Position numbers and translations under genes: made by a program | Shown: piece after piece, positions 47,481-57,370 of the stretch | Layout of the letters: the number at the start of each line of letters is the position of its first letter | Numbering within the stretch: the stretch's first letter is position 1 | DNA from: Actinomycetota bacterium | Lineage (GTDB): Bacteria > Actinomycetota > Thermoleophilia > Gaiellales > Gaiellaceae | NCBI GenBank assembly: GCA_003132665.1 | Contig: PKYN01000009.1 | Span: forward strand, 201,676-265,675 | DNA length: 64,000 nt | Direction of reading: 5' to 3' | Notes under the pieces: model-generated | The model's input: only the letters and a program-made list of their open reading frames with translations | What the model was told of the DNA's origin: nothing | The model's database searches: none

Positions 47481-48479
47481 TCAGGTGCGGCTAGCCGCAC
47501 CGACCGTTCCGGCGAGCTGTCCGCAGGCGGCGTCGATCTCGCGCCCGCGGGCGAGGCGTACGGTCGCCTCGAGCCCCGCCTTCGCCAGCGCCTGGCGGAA
47601 GGAGTAGATGACCGCGCGTGATGAGCCGCGGAAAGCGCCCGTCTCGTTATAGGGGATCAGGTTGAGCTTGAAGCGCCCCGGGTCGAGCAGGCGCACGAGC
47701 GCGCGAGCCTGCTCGGGACGGTCGTTGACGCCGGCCAGCATCAGGTATTCGACCAGCACCTTGCGCCGGCGCAGAGCGTAGAAGCGTTCGCAGGCGGCGA
47801 TCACCTCGGCGATCGGAAAGCGCGCAGTGACCGGCATCAGCGTTCTTCGCAGCTCGTCGTCTGGGGCGTGCAGCGAGAGCGCCAGGCGCACGGGCAGCCC
47901 CTCCACGGCCAGCTTGTCGATTCCAGGCACCCAGCCGGCCGTCGAGACCGACGTGTGGCGATGCCCGATTCCCAGGTCGGGAAGTGCACGGACGGCCGTT
48001 AGAACGGCTGTGAGGTTCATCAGCGGCTCGCCCATGCCCATCAACGCGCCGTGATTGACCTGCTCGACTTGGCGGAAGTAGAGCGCCTGGTCGAAGATCT
48101 CCCAGGCAGTCAGGTTGCGCTTGAAGCCCATCTGTCCGCTGGCGCAGAAGGCGCACTGGAGCGGGCAGCCCGACTGGGTCGAGATGCAGACCGAGCGGCG
48201 GCCGTCGCGGTAGCGCATCAGCACCGACTCGACGGGGTGGCCGTCGTGGGTGCGGAAGAGCGCCTTGACCGTGCCGTCGCGCGCCTCGAGCTGCTGCTCG
48301 AGTGAAAGCGTCGAGAAGGGGACTCGCTCGGACAGCTCCGAGCGCAGGCCCTTCGGCAGCGAGCTCATCTCTTCGTAGGAGCTTGCGCCGGCGCAGGCGT
48401 GCTCCCACACCTGCTTGGCGCGGTAGGAAGGCTGGCCCAGCTCGGTCAGCGTTTGCTCGAGTAGCTCGCGGTCCACCAA
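47481..48479 (-). CDS. rlmN: Dual-specificity 23S rRNA/tRNA adenine C2-methyltransferase
   Basis: Radical SAM CPLQCAFCASGQMGF, MGMGEPLMN, SLHAPDDELR. Confidence 0.95.
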   Translation of the reverse strand: MVDRELLEQTLTELGQPSYRAKQVWEHACAGASSYEEMSSLPKGLRSELSERVPFSTLSLEQQLEARDGTVKALFRTHDGHPVESVLMRYRDGRRSVCISTQSGCPLQCAFCASGQMGFKRNLTAWEIFDQALYFRQVEQVNHGALMGMGEPLMNLTAVLTAVRALPDLGIGHRHTSVSTAGWVPGIDKLAVEGLPVRLALSLHAPDDELRRTLMPVTARFPIAEVIAACERFYALRRRKVLVEYLMLAGVNDRPEQARALVRLLDPGRFKLNLIPYNETGAFRGSSRAVIYSFRQALAKAGLEATVRLARGREIDAACGQLAGTVGAASRT

Positions 48480-48487
48480 GGCAACGG

Positions 48488-48517
48488 TAGCCGCCCGTAC
48501 GTGTGTACGGGCGGCTA
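48488..48517. terminator. Strong hairpin downstream of ABC permease and immediately upstream of rlmN start
   Basis: Perfect 13-bp stem TAGCCGCCCGTAC-gtgt-GTACGGGCGGCTA. Confidence 0.75.
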
Positions 48518-48522
48518 TGCCG

Positions 48523-51186
48523 TTATTCGTACTGGAGAGCTTCGAGCACGTTCAGCCGTGCCGCACGCCTGGCGGGGAGGATCGCCGCAACGATGCCGAT
48601 GAGCACAGCCGCGATTCCGCAGAGGATGAGCTGCGACACCGGCAGGTAGAAGCTCACGTAAGGCATGCGATGAACGAGGAGCACGCCGAAGATCAGGCCG
48701 AGCCCGATTCCGAGCGCGCCGCCGATCAGGGCCGTGATCACGGCCTCGTGTCGGATCATCCGTCGCGTCTGGCGCTGAGTGATGCCGATCGCTCGCAGCA
48801 TGCCGATCTCCCGTGTCCGCTCGTAAATGGTCAGAACCAGCATCACGATGATTCCGACGACGCTGATGAAGATCGAGAACACGAGCAGCACGTAGAGCAC
48901 CATCAGGATCGGGTTGAGCTGCGCGATCTGACTGTCGACGAACTGCTTCCGGGTCTGTGCCTGGGCGTTCGGGAAGGCTGCCAGCGCCTTGTCGAGAGCC
49001 TTCGAGTTGGCCGCGTTTTCACCGCCCGACATCTTCAGAAGCGTGTACATGTTCGACGGATCCTGGAAGTTGGCGTCGAACGTCCTGGCCGAGAAGGTCA
49101 CGTCGCCGAAGGCGGAGCCTCCCGTCGGCGGCTTGAAGATTCCCTTCACTCTCAGGTCGAGCGTCTTTCCGGACGGGGTGACGACCGTGAGCGGCGAGTT
49201 GAGCCGCAGGTGATGCTTGTCGGCGAAGCGCTCGGGAACGATCGCTCCGTTCGAGCCCAGCGAATCCAGGGTTTTCTCGGAGCCAATCTTCCAGTCGAGT
49301 CGAAAGACCCGGCTTGGCTGACCGTCGACGGCGTTGACCATGTCGCTCTTGCCGTACACGAGACCGAAGCCGGCTCGCACGCTGCTGATCGCCTCTACGC
49401 CCGGAACTCGGGCGACGGCCTTGGCGGCGGCGACAGGGACTCCCGTGACCGAGGTCTGGCTTACGGGCGTGACCGCGTAGTTTCCGGTGAAGATCGCATC
49501 GACGGCGCCCTTGAACGAGCCGATGATGCTCGCGGCGAGGACGGCGACGAGCGTAACCAGCGCCAACCCGATCATCAAGGCGGCGGAAGAGGAGGCTGTT
49601 CTCTCCGGACTGCGGCCGGAGTTCTCGAGCGCCAGACGGTTCATGGCCCGGTCCGGCATGACACCGGGGAATTCGGGTCCTCTGCGCAGCGCTTTTCTGA
49701 TCAACCAGAAAAGGAACGAAAACGGCCAGACGACGATCGACAGGAGCGCTACCGCCACCATCCCGACGGGATGTACTGCCGTCGCGATCGGCTTGATCAC
49801 ACGGGCAGATACAAGCGCCACTCCGATGAAGATCAAAACCGCGCCGCCGCCCAGGGTCAACAGGATCTGGCTGGTCGTCAGGCCGTTTGCGAACAGTCCG
49901 AGCAGGAGCAGGGCGAAGCCCAGAACCGTCAGGCCGAGTGAGCCGGCGGTGCGGAAGCGGTGGAAGCGTGACGGCGGAAGCACGGCGCCCTCCCTGACCG
50001 CGGCGATCGGCGGCACGCGAGTCGCGCGCAGCGCCGGCCTGATGCTGGCAAACAGCGTCACCAGTATGCCGACCAGCAGGGCCACGTAGATGGTGCGCGG
50101 CTCTACCACGAAGGCGTTCTTCGGCAGCTCGAGTCCGAGGCTCTTGAACAGGCTCATGAGACCCATCGCCAATCCGAAGCCGAGCAGGAGGCCCGTGATC
50201 GAGGCGAGCACCCCGACGATCAGCGCTTCGATCAGGATCGAGCCCAGAACCTGGACGCGCGAGCTCCCGAGCGTTCTCAGCGTGGCGAACTCGCGCGTGC
50301 GCTGGGCGACGGTTATCGAGAGTGTGTTGATGATCACAAAGCTGCCGACGAAGAGCGCAATGCCGGCGAAGGCGAGCAGGAAGTACTGGATTGCCGAGAT
50401 CTGCTTCGAGGTGTCCGCCGTGGCCTTCGAAGCTTCCTGGGTGCCCGTGCGTAAGGTGACGCTCTTCGGCAGTTCCGAGCGGAGCTGTTTGACGAGCCGT
50501 GCGGGGGAGACGCCGGGCTTGGCGACCGCCGCGATGTAGTCGAGCTCCCCCGAGCGATCGAACAGGCGCTGAGCGGTCGTCAGATCGAAGCCCGCGAGCG
50601 TGGCGCCCATCATCCCGTTCGACTGGCCGAAGCGGAAGATTCCGGACAGCCGCATCTTGCGTACCGGTCCACTGGTGAGGATGCCGACTCGCTCGCCAAC
50701 CGTGTAACCGCCTTTCTTGGCGGTGCCCTGGTCGATCACCACCTCGCCGGCTTTGGGCCAAGCGCCCGAGATGAGGGTCACGGTGCTCAGCTCGGGAACC
50801 GAGTTGTCGATGCTGACGCCGATCGTCGGGGCGCCTCCGTTGACGATCACTTTGCCGTTCTTGCCGACGACCGAGCAGGTGAGGGTCTGCACACCGCCGA
50901 CGGCGGATTTCACGTCGCTGGCCGATCGAACGCTCCCGAGCACTGACTGCGGAAAGCTCGGAGCCAGGTTCATGCCGCTCATGTTGTCCTTCACGATCGA
51001 GCGACCGGAGACATAGGCGTCCGTGCCCTTGTAGATCTGCTGGTAGAGGCTGTCGAAGGAGTGGTTGATCGTGTCGGTGAGGACGTAGGTGCCGCTCACC
51101 ATGGCGACTCCGAGCACGATCGCTATCGCGGTCAGGCTGGAGCGCAGCTTGCGGGTCAGAAGCCCGCGCAAAGTGATCCGGATCAT
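48523..51186 (-). CDS. FtsX/MacB-like ABC transporter permease (cassette 1)
   Basis: MIRITLRGLLTRKLRSSLTAIAIVLGVAMVSGTYVLTDTINHSF, two FtsX-like domains; start ATG 51186. Confidence 0.9.
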   Translation of the reverse strand: MIRITLRGLLTRKLRSSLTAIAIVLGVAMVSGTYVLTDTINHSFDSLYQQIYKGTDAYVSGRSIVKDNMSGMNLAPSFPQSVLGSVRSASDVKSAVGGVQTLTCSVVGKNGKVIVNGGAPTIGVSIDNSVPELSTVTLISGAWPKAGEVVIDQGTAKKGGYTVGERVGILTSGPVRKMRLSGIFRFGQSNGMMGATLAGFDLTTAQRLFDRSGELDYIAAVAKPGVSPARLVKQLRSELPKSVTLRTGTQEASKATADTSKQISAIQYFLLAFAGIALFVGSFVIINTLSITVAQRTREFATLRTLGSSRVQVLGSILIEALIVGVLASITGLLLGFGLAMGLMSLFKSLGLELPKNAFVVEPRTIYVALLVGILVTLFASIRPALRATRVPPIAAVREGAVLPPSRFHRFRTAGSLGLTVLGFALLLLGLFANGLTTSQILLTLGGGAVLIFIGVALVSARVIKPIATAVHPVGMVAVALLSIVVWPFSFLFWLIRKALRRGPEFPGVMPDRAMNRLALENSGRSPERTASSSAALMIGLALVTLVAVLAASIIGSFKGAVDAIFTGNYAVTPVSQTSVTGVPVAAAKAVARVPGVEAISSVRAGFGLVYGKSDMVNAVDGQPSRVFRLDWKIGSEKTLDSLGSNGAIVPERFADKHHLRLNSPLTVVTPSGKTLDLRVKGIFKPPTGGSAFGDVTFSARTFDANFQDPSNMYTLLKMSGGENAANSKALDKALAAFPNAQAQTRKQFVDSQIAQLNPILMVLYVLLVFSIFISVVGIIVMLVLTIYERTREIGMLRAIGITQRQTRRMIRHEAVITALIGGALGIGLGLIFGVLLVHRMPYVSFYLPVSQLILCGIAAVLIGIVAAILPARRAARLNVLEALQYE

Positions 51187-51190
51187 CGGA

Positions 51191-51967
51191 CTATCTCCTC
51201 CCGATCTCCTGGATCGCCTTCTGGATCTCCTCGGGAGTCGTCTCCGGGAGTTCCTTGACGATCGCGCCGTCGCCGAGGAAGAGGACGCGGTCGGCGATCG
51301 TGGCCACACGTGCGTCGTGGGTGACCATGACGATCGTTTGCCCGAGCGTCTCGACCGAGTCGTGCAGCAGCTCGAGGATCTCGCCGCCGGTCTTGGAGTC
51401 GAGGTTGCCGGTGGGCTCGTCGGCAAAGAGCACGGTGGGACGCGAAATCAGCGCCCGGGCGACCGCTACGCGCTGCTGCTGACCGCCAGAGAGCTGAGCC
51501 GGGCGATGAGTCAGGCGCTTGGAGATGTGCACCTTGCCGACGACCTCGTCGAACCAGTCGGGGTCGACCTTCACGCCGGCGATCTCGAGCGGCAGCACGA
51601 TGTTCTCGCGCGCCGTCAGCATCGGCAACAGGTTGAAGAACTGGAAGATGAAGCCGACGTGCTTGCGGCGAAGCTTGGTCAGGGCCGTGTCGTCGAGCGT
51701 GGTTATCTCGGTACCGTCGATCTCGACCGAGCCGGAGGTGGGCTTGTCGAGCCCGGCGAGGATGTGCATGAGCGTTGACTTACCGGAGCCCGAGGGGCCC
51801 ATGACCGCCGTAAGGTGACCGGTCGGAACATCGATGGACACGTCGCAGAGCGCGTTCACCGCGGTGTCGCCCTCGCCGTAGCAGCGGCAGAGATCGGTCG
51901 CGTGCACGGCGACGCCGTCGCGCGTCACGCTCCCGGTCGCAAGCTTCTTCGAAACGTCAATGCTCAT
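51191..51967 (-). CDS. MacB/LolD-like ABC ATP-binding protein (cassette 1)
   Basis: MGPSGSGKSTLMHILAGLD, LSGGQQQRVAVARAL, LFADEPTGNLDSKTG. Confidence 0.95.
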   Translation of the reverse strand: MSIDVSKKLATGSVTRDGVAVHATDLCRCYGEGDTAVNALCDVSIDVPTGHLTAVMGPSGSGKSTLMHILAGLDKPTSGSVEIDGTEITTLDDTALTKLRRKHVGFIFQFFNLLPMLTARENIVLPLEIAGVKVDPDWFDEVVGKVHISKRLTHRPAQLSGGQQQRVAVARALISRPTVLFADEPTGNLDSKTGGEILELLHDSVETLGQTIVMVTHDARVATIADRVLFLGDGAIVKELPETTPEEIQKAIQEIGRR

Positions 51968-52163
51968 TTGCTCCTCCTGGATGCGTGACGGCGCCGCCGT
52001 CGGCTCGGCGTCAAAACGATAGTAGCCAGATCTCTATTGGTGCTCGTCATCGGTCTTGTTACGGACATGTACGGATTTCGAGTCAGCCCGAATGGGCTTG
52101 AAGGTTGACGCGACGTGAAGGTCAAGGCGGCATTTCCCGCGCGCAGCAGCAGGTGCATTTCTC

Positions 52164-54740
52164 CTATTCATATTGCAGCGCCTCCAGAACGTTCAGCCGC
52201 GAGGCGCGGCGGGCGGGCAGGATGGCGGCCAGCATTCCGGCCACGACCGTCGCCAGCGTGAAGGCGACGAGCGAGCTGACCGGCAACGAGAAGACGATGT
52301 CGTAGCGGCTGAGCGCGGTCGTGACCATCGCCGCGAGGAAGATGCCCACGGGAATTCCGGTCGCGGCTCCGATCAGCGAGATGGTGATGCTCTCGTGCCG
52401 GATCATCCTGCGCGCCTGGCGACGGGTCATGCCGATTGCCCGCAGCATTCCCAGCTCGCGCGTGCGCTCGAACACGGCCAGAGCCAACGTGTTGACGATG
52501 CCGAAGACGCTCACCACGACCGACAATCCGAGCAACACGTAGAACATCGCCAGCAGCGTGTTCATGCCCGAGCTCTGGGTGTCGATCGCCTTCTTCTCGG
52601 TCAGCACCTGGACGCTCGGAAAGACCGCGAGCGCCGAGCGCAACCTCGCGGCGACCGCCTCCGACTCGCCGCCCGTCGTGCGCAGATAGGTGAGCAGCGT
52701 CGTCTTCGGGTTGCGGTAGACGGCGTCGAAGGCCTTCTCCGAGACCGTGACCTCGCCGAGCAGCTCGATCAGCTCCGGCTGCTTGTTCACGGCGATGACG
52801 CGTAGGCGAAGCTTGCGTCCGTCAGGCATCTGCACCGGGAGAGGGCTGCCGATTCCGAGCCCGTGCTTGTGAGCGAAGGAGTCGGTGACGATCGCTCCAT
52901 CTCCTCCGAGCTTGGCGAGCGAGGCGTTCGACCCCTCCTGCCAGTCGAACTTGTAGACGGAAGAGGCGGTCTTCGGATCGAAGCCGGTGATCGAGATCTG
53001 CTTGCCGAAAGCGATCACGGTGTCGGTGCGAAGCGCGACGGCCTTCTCGACCCCGGGCACGCGTGCCAGCCTGCCGGCAACGGCGTTCGAGTAGGTGCTG
53101 TAGCCGTCGTTTGCCATCACGATGTAGTCGGCCGAAGCCTGCTTTCTGATCGCGACTCCGATCGAGCGAACGAAGCCCTGCGCCAGCACCGAGACGAAGG
53201 TGACCAGAGCCAGCCCGATCATCAGTGCGGCCGCTGTCGAAGCGGTGCGAGCCGGTACGCGCATGGCGTTCTCTCGCGCCAGCTTGCCCGCCGTACCACC
53301 AAAGGTCGATCCCGGCGCGCCGACGATGCGAGCCAGTGGTCGTGCGAAGTAGGCCGAAAGCAGCGCCACCGCGATAAAGAAGAGCGCGCAGCCTGCGGCG
53401 ATTGTCAGCAACCTCTGACTGGACTGGTCGAAAGAACCGAACAGACCGACGCCGAGGACGGCCAGCGAGGTTGCGAGCAGAAGCCCGGAGGCGATCTGGC
53501 GCAGGCGCGAGGAACGCCTCCGCGCCAGCACCGCTCCTTCACGCACCGCCGCGATCGGCGGCACACGGGTCGCGCGCAGTGCCGGCCCGAGCGAGGCAAG
53601 CAGAGTCACGACGACGCCGGTGACGATGCTGATGACGAAGGTGCGCGGCGCATACACCGTCGCCGTCCTTGGCACGTCGATGCCGATCGCGCCCATCAGG
53701 GCGGAGAGTCCCGCGGCGAGCAGGATCCCGACGCCGATCCCGATCACTGAGGCCAGTGCGCCGATGGTCAGGCCCTCGGTCAGCACACCGCCGAGAATCT
53801 GCCGCCTGCTGGCGCCGATCGTGCGCAGGGTCGCCATCTCGCGCGTGCGCTGCGCGACCGTGATCGAGAGGGTGTTGAAGATGACGAAGGCGCCGACGAA
53901 AAGAGCGATGCCGGCGAAGGTCAGAAGCGCATAGCGGATGATCTTGGCGAAGGAGCTCCATTGCGACTGGTCTTCCTTGATCTGCTCGTCTACGGTGAGG
54001 GCCTTGGCGTTCGGCGGCAGGAGCGGCTTGATCTGTGCCACGAGCCGCGCCGGGCTGACGCCGTCCTTGGCGATGACGTCGATCTCGCTCAGCCTTCCGC
54101 CGAGGCCGAACAGTCGCTGCGCGGTGGGCAGGTCGAAGACGGCCATCGTCGCGCCACCCAGAGAGTTGCTCGAGCCCCATTGGAGCAACCCGACGATGCG
54201 GAAGCTCTGCAGCGGACCGGAGCCCTCGACCCGGATCGTGTCTCCAATCGAGACGTGCGCCTTCTTGGCGCTGGCGACGTCGATCGCAACCTCGCCCGGG
54301 CCCTTGGCCCAGCGCCCGTCGATGATCTTGAAGGCGCCATCCCGGCCGATCGACGCGGGGTCGCGGCCGAAGCCGAGCGCCGGCGGACCGGCGGGGCCGA
54401 CCGGATCGCCCTTGGCGTCGATCATCCGGGCCGACTCGGTCTCGACGACGCCGTAGGCGGACGCGGCGCCCGGAAGAGAGCTGACACGCGCGAGCAGCGA
54501 GGCCGGGACGGTCGGCTGGTCGGAGGTCGCGCCGTTCTTGACGAGTGACTTGCCCGAGACGACGGCAGAGGTGTCGGCGCGAGCCGAGGCCATGAGCGTG
54601 TTGAACGACTTGTTGATCGTGTCGGTGAGCACGTAGGTGCCGGCAACCATCGAGATGCCGAGCACGACTGCGAACGCGGTCAGCGAGGTGCGCAGCTTGC
54701 GCGACCAGAGCCCGCGGAGTGCGATACGGAGCATCGTCAC
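52164..54740 (-). CDS. FtsX/MacB-like ABC transporter permease (cassette 2)
   Basis: LRIALRGLWSRKLRTSLTAFAVVLGISMVAGTYVLTDTINKSF, C-terminus LNVLEALQYE as in cassette 1. Confidence 0.9.
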   Translation of the reverse strand: MTMLRIALRGLWSRKLRTSLTAFAVVLGISMVAGTYVLTDTINKSFNTLMASARADTSAVVSGKSLVKNGATSDQPTVPASLLARVSSLPGAASAYGVVETESARMIDAKGDPVGPAGPPALGFGRDPASIGRDGAFKIIDGRWAKGPGEVAIDVASAKKAHVSIGDTIRVEGSGPLQSFRIVGLLQWGSSNSLGGATMAVFDLPTAQRLFGLGGRLSEIDVIAKDGVSPARLVAQIKPLLPPNAKALTVDEQIKEDQSQWSSFAKIIRYALLTFAGIALFVGAFVIFNTLSITVAQRTREMATLRTIGASRRQILGGVLTEGLTIGALASVIGIGVGILLAAGLSALMGAIGIDVPRTATVYAPRTFVISIVTGVVVTLLASLGPALRATRVPPIAAVREGAVLARRRSSRLRQIASGLLLATSLAVLGVGLFGSFDQSSQRLLTIAAGCALFFIAVALLSAYFARPLARIVGAPGSTFGGTAGKLARENAMRVPARTASTAAALMIGLALVTFVSVLAQGFVRSIGVAIRKQASADYIVMANDGYSTYSNAVAGRLARVPGVEKAVALRTDTVIAFGKQISITGFDPKTASSVYKFDWQEGSNASLAKLGGDGAIVTDSFAHKHGLGIGSPLPVQMPDGRKLRLRVIAVNKQPELIELLGEVTVSEKAFDAVYRNPKTTLLTYLRTTGGESEAVAARLRSALAVFPSVQVLTEKKAIDTQSSGMNTLLAMFYVLLGLSVVVSVFGIVNTLALAVFERTRELGMLRAIGMTRRQARRMIRHESITISLIGAATGIPVGIFLAAMVTTALSRYDIVFSLPVSSLVAFTLATVVAGMLAAILPARRASRLNVLEALQYE

Positions 54741-55531
54741 TCCTTTCCGAGCTCGCTGATCGCGAGATGCACTTCTTCGGGGGTCGTGTCCGTGAGCTGC
54801 TTGACGATCTGGCCGTCGGCGAGGAAGAGAACGCGGTCGGCCACGGTTGCCGCGCGGGCGTCGTGGGTGACCATCACGATCGTCTGGTCGAAGGCATCGA
54901 CCGAGTGCCGAAGCAGCGCGAGGATGTCGCCGCCGGTCATGGAGTCGAGATTGCCGGTCGGCTCGTCGGCGAACAGCACGGTGGGGCGAGTGATGAGCGA
55001 GCGTGCGATCGCCACTCGTTGCTGCTGCCCGCCGGACATCTCCGCCGGCCGGTGCGACAGCCTCTCCGCCAAGCCGACGCTCCCCACGAGCTGCTCGAGC
55101 CAGGCGGCTTCGACCTTCTCACCGGCGATCTCGAGCGGCAGCACGATGTTCTCGCGCGCCGTCAGCATCGGTAACAGGTTGAAGAACTGGAAGATGAAGC
55201 CGACGTGCTCGCGCCGCAGCTTGGTCAGCGGCGTGTCGTCGAGTGTCGTGATCTCGGTGCCGTCGATCTCGACCGTGCCCGAGGTCGGCCGGTCGAGCCC
55301 GGCGAGGATGTGCATGAGCGTGGACTTGCCCGAGCCCGAGGGCCCCATGATCGCGGTCAGGCGGCCGGCGGGTACGTCCAGCGAGACGTCTCGCAGGGCG
55401 TCGACCGAAGTCTCTCCCCGTCCGAAGCGGCGAGTGAGATTGCGTGCCTGCACCACCGACCTCGGCACAAGCTCCGAGTCGCGCCTGCTCGAATATGACA
55501 CTCGCGGCTCGGATTCGATCTGTGTCTGCAT
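54737..55531 (-). CDS. MacB/LolD-like ABC ATP-binding protein (cassette 2)
   Basis: MGPSGSGKSTLMHILAGLDRPTSG, MSGGQQQRVAIARSL, LFADEPTGNLDSMTG. Confidence 0.95.
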   Translation of the reverse strand: MQTQIESEPRVSYSSRRDSELVPRSVVQARNLTRRFGRGETSVDALRDVSLDVPAGRLTAIMGPSGSGKSTLMHILAGLDRPTSGTVEIDGTEITTLDDTPLTKLRREHVGFIFQFFNLLPMLTARENIVLPLEIAGEKVEAAWLEQLVGSVGLAERLSHRPAEMSGGQQQRVAIARSLITRPTVLFADEPTGNLDSMTGGDILALLRHSVDAFDQTIVMVTHDARAATVADRVLFLADGQIVKQLTDTTPEEVHLAISELGKE

Positions 55532-55704
55532 TGTCTGAGCCTTTCTCCGTTTGCTTTGTCGCTAGCCCAAGCCTTGCCCTCTCGCTCGAGTGCCGTAAGG
55601 GGGTAGACCTGACTGTTGGGGTGCGGGCAGCCCCACTTTTCTCCCGCGGCGAAGCCGAGCTCGGGCCGCTAGAGCCGGACGAGAAGAGCTGAACCGGCGC
55701 GGCG

Positions 55705-56637
55705 CTAGGTGCCGGCTTCGCCAGACGGCGTCTCGGGCGCGCCGCGCACGAGCGAGACGACGATCGCAACGACCAGTACAGAGATGACGAGCAGTAGCGA
55801 GAGGAAGACGGGAATGTGCACGACCTCACTCAGCGCCATCTTGATTCCGATCAGCACGAGCACGGCCGCGAGCCCGTCGTCGAGATAGGTGAAGCGGGCA
55901 ATCAAGCCGAGCAAGACGAAGTAGAGCGACCCCAGCCCGAGCAGCGACATCGCGTTGGCGGCGAAGACCACGAAGGTGACGCGGGTGATCGCGAAGATCG
56001 CCGGGATCGAGTCGATCGCGAAGGCGACGTCGAAGGCGGCCACCAGCACGAGCGCGGCCAGAAGCGGCGTTCCCCGGCGGCGGCCGTCCTCCCGCGCAAG
56101 CAGGCGATCGCCGTGGAAGCGGCTGGTCATCGGAACGATCCGCCGGACGATGCGCAGGAGCGGGTTTCGCTCGGGATCGATCTCGACGTCGTCCTGGCGC
56201 CACATGCGAACGCCGGTGATGATCAGCAGCCCGCCGAAGACGTAGATCGTGGCCTGGAAAGCGTTGAGCAGGGCCGCGCCGGCGACGATGAAGGCGGCGC
56301 GCAAGAAGAGGGCGCCGACGATGCCCCAGAAGAGCACCCGCCGCTGATTCAGCTTTGGAATCGAGAAGTAGCTGAAGATCAGAGCGAAGACGAAGAGGTT
56401 GTCGGTCGAAAGGCTCTTCTCGATCAGGAAGCCCGTCAAGTACTCCTGAACGGTCGTCCCGTCGGTCAGGGCGAGGAGCGGCAGCGCCAGGAGCACGCCG
56501 AAGGCCGTCCAGCCGATGCTCCACCAGGCTGCGCGTCGAAGCGAGATCTCACCGCCGCCGCGGTTGAAGAGGGCGAGATCGAATGCGAACAGCGCCGCCA
56601 CGAGCGTGCAGAAGCCAAGCCAGATCCAGACGTTCAC
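55705..56637 (-). CDS. TerC/Alx-family integral membrane protein
   Basis: WIGWTAFGV-type TMs, LTGFLIEKSLSTDNLFVFALIFSYFSIP, AFDVAFAIDSIPAIFAIT. Confidence 0.92.
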   Translation of the reverse strand: MNVWIWLGFCTLVAALFAFDLALFNRGGGEISLRRAAWWSIGWTAFGVLLALPLLALTDGTTVQEYLTGFLIEKSLSTDNLFVFALIFSYFSIPKLNQRRVLFWGIVGALFLRAAFIVAGAALLNAFQATIYVFGGLLIITGVRMWRQDDVEIDPERNPLLRIVRRIVPMTSRFHGDRLLAREDGRRRGTPLLAALVLVAAFDVAFAIDSIPAIFAITRVTFVVFAANAMSLLGLGSLYFVLLGLIARFTYLDDGLAAVLVLIGIKMALSEVVHIPVFLSLLLVISVLVVAIVVSLVRGAPETPSGEAGT

Positions 56638-56839
56638 GTCTCGTATCTTCTAGGAAGCCGCCGCTGCCTGGGAACGGCACGACCGAGCCGCCGCCGATTC
56701 CCCCGAATTGAATCGAGATGCAAAAGCTCGCCGCGCTCGAGGGGGGGCAGAGGCGGAGGCGGGAGCCGCGCGGCACTAGCTCAGTTTTGGGCTTCTGTCA
56801 AGGCTTGCGGAGCAGGTATGCGGTGCGCACAATCGATGT

Positions 56840-57247
56840 ATGCACAAGCAACTCCGCGAGCCCACCGGCCTGCCCCTAAGACCGCAGGATGAGGCAGAGT
56901 GCCGCCGCTGCGAGGTGCACTGCGACAAGATCGTTTACCCCGGCGCCTGTGTCGAGCGCTCTTGCCCGTTTCTTTACGCCTACGAAGCCTTCGGGCACAC
57001 CTATGTGGGCTGCATGCAGAAGATCTACGGAGTCGAGATCGACCTCGAGTTGCTGCGGCTCGCCGAGGAGGGCAAGGGCTTCGGTGCGATCAAGGCCAAG
57101 CGCGAGCCGCTTCCGATGTGCCGGGCTGAGGTAGATGCCTGTTACGGGCACCGGCGCGACAAGCTCGGCTGCCGCAATCCGGAGTTTCACGAGCTGCCCG
57201 TGGGCGAGCCGACCTTCCGGGTAATCGCTCGCGTTCGCCAGACCTGA
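56840..57247 (+). CDS. Small Cys-rich protein of unknown function
   Basis: 135 aa with 10 Cys: CRRCEVHCDKIVYPGACVERSCPFLYAYE...GCMQK...MCRAEVDACYGHRRDKLGCRNPEF. Confidence 0.75.
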   Translation: MHKQLREPTGLPLRPQDEAECRRCEVHCDKIVYPGACVERSCPFLYAYEAFGHTYVGCMQKIYGVEIDLELLRLAEEGKGFGAIKAKREPLPMCRAEVDACYGHRRDKLGCRNPEFHELPVGEPTFRVIARVRQT

Positions 57248-57370
57248 GAGTGGTAGCCAAACGAAGTGCCTCGCTCCTCGACGAGCGAATGGCGTCCTAG
57301 CCCCGAGAAGTTAGCCGCCCGAGTCAGCAATCGTCCGCGTCGCGATAGCCGGAGGTATATCGTTGCCGGC

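Noticed and set aside
56638-56839. yybP-ykoY (Mn2+) riboswitch upstream of terC
   Set aside because: TerC genes often carry this riboswitch, but the conserved aptamer motifs were not visible on the minus strand.
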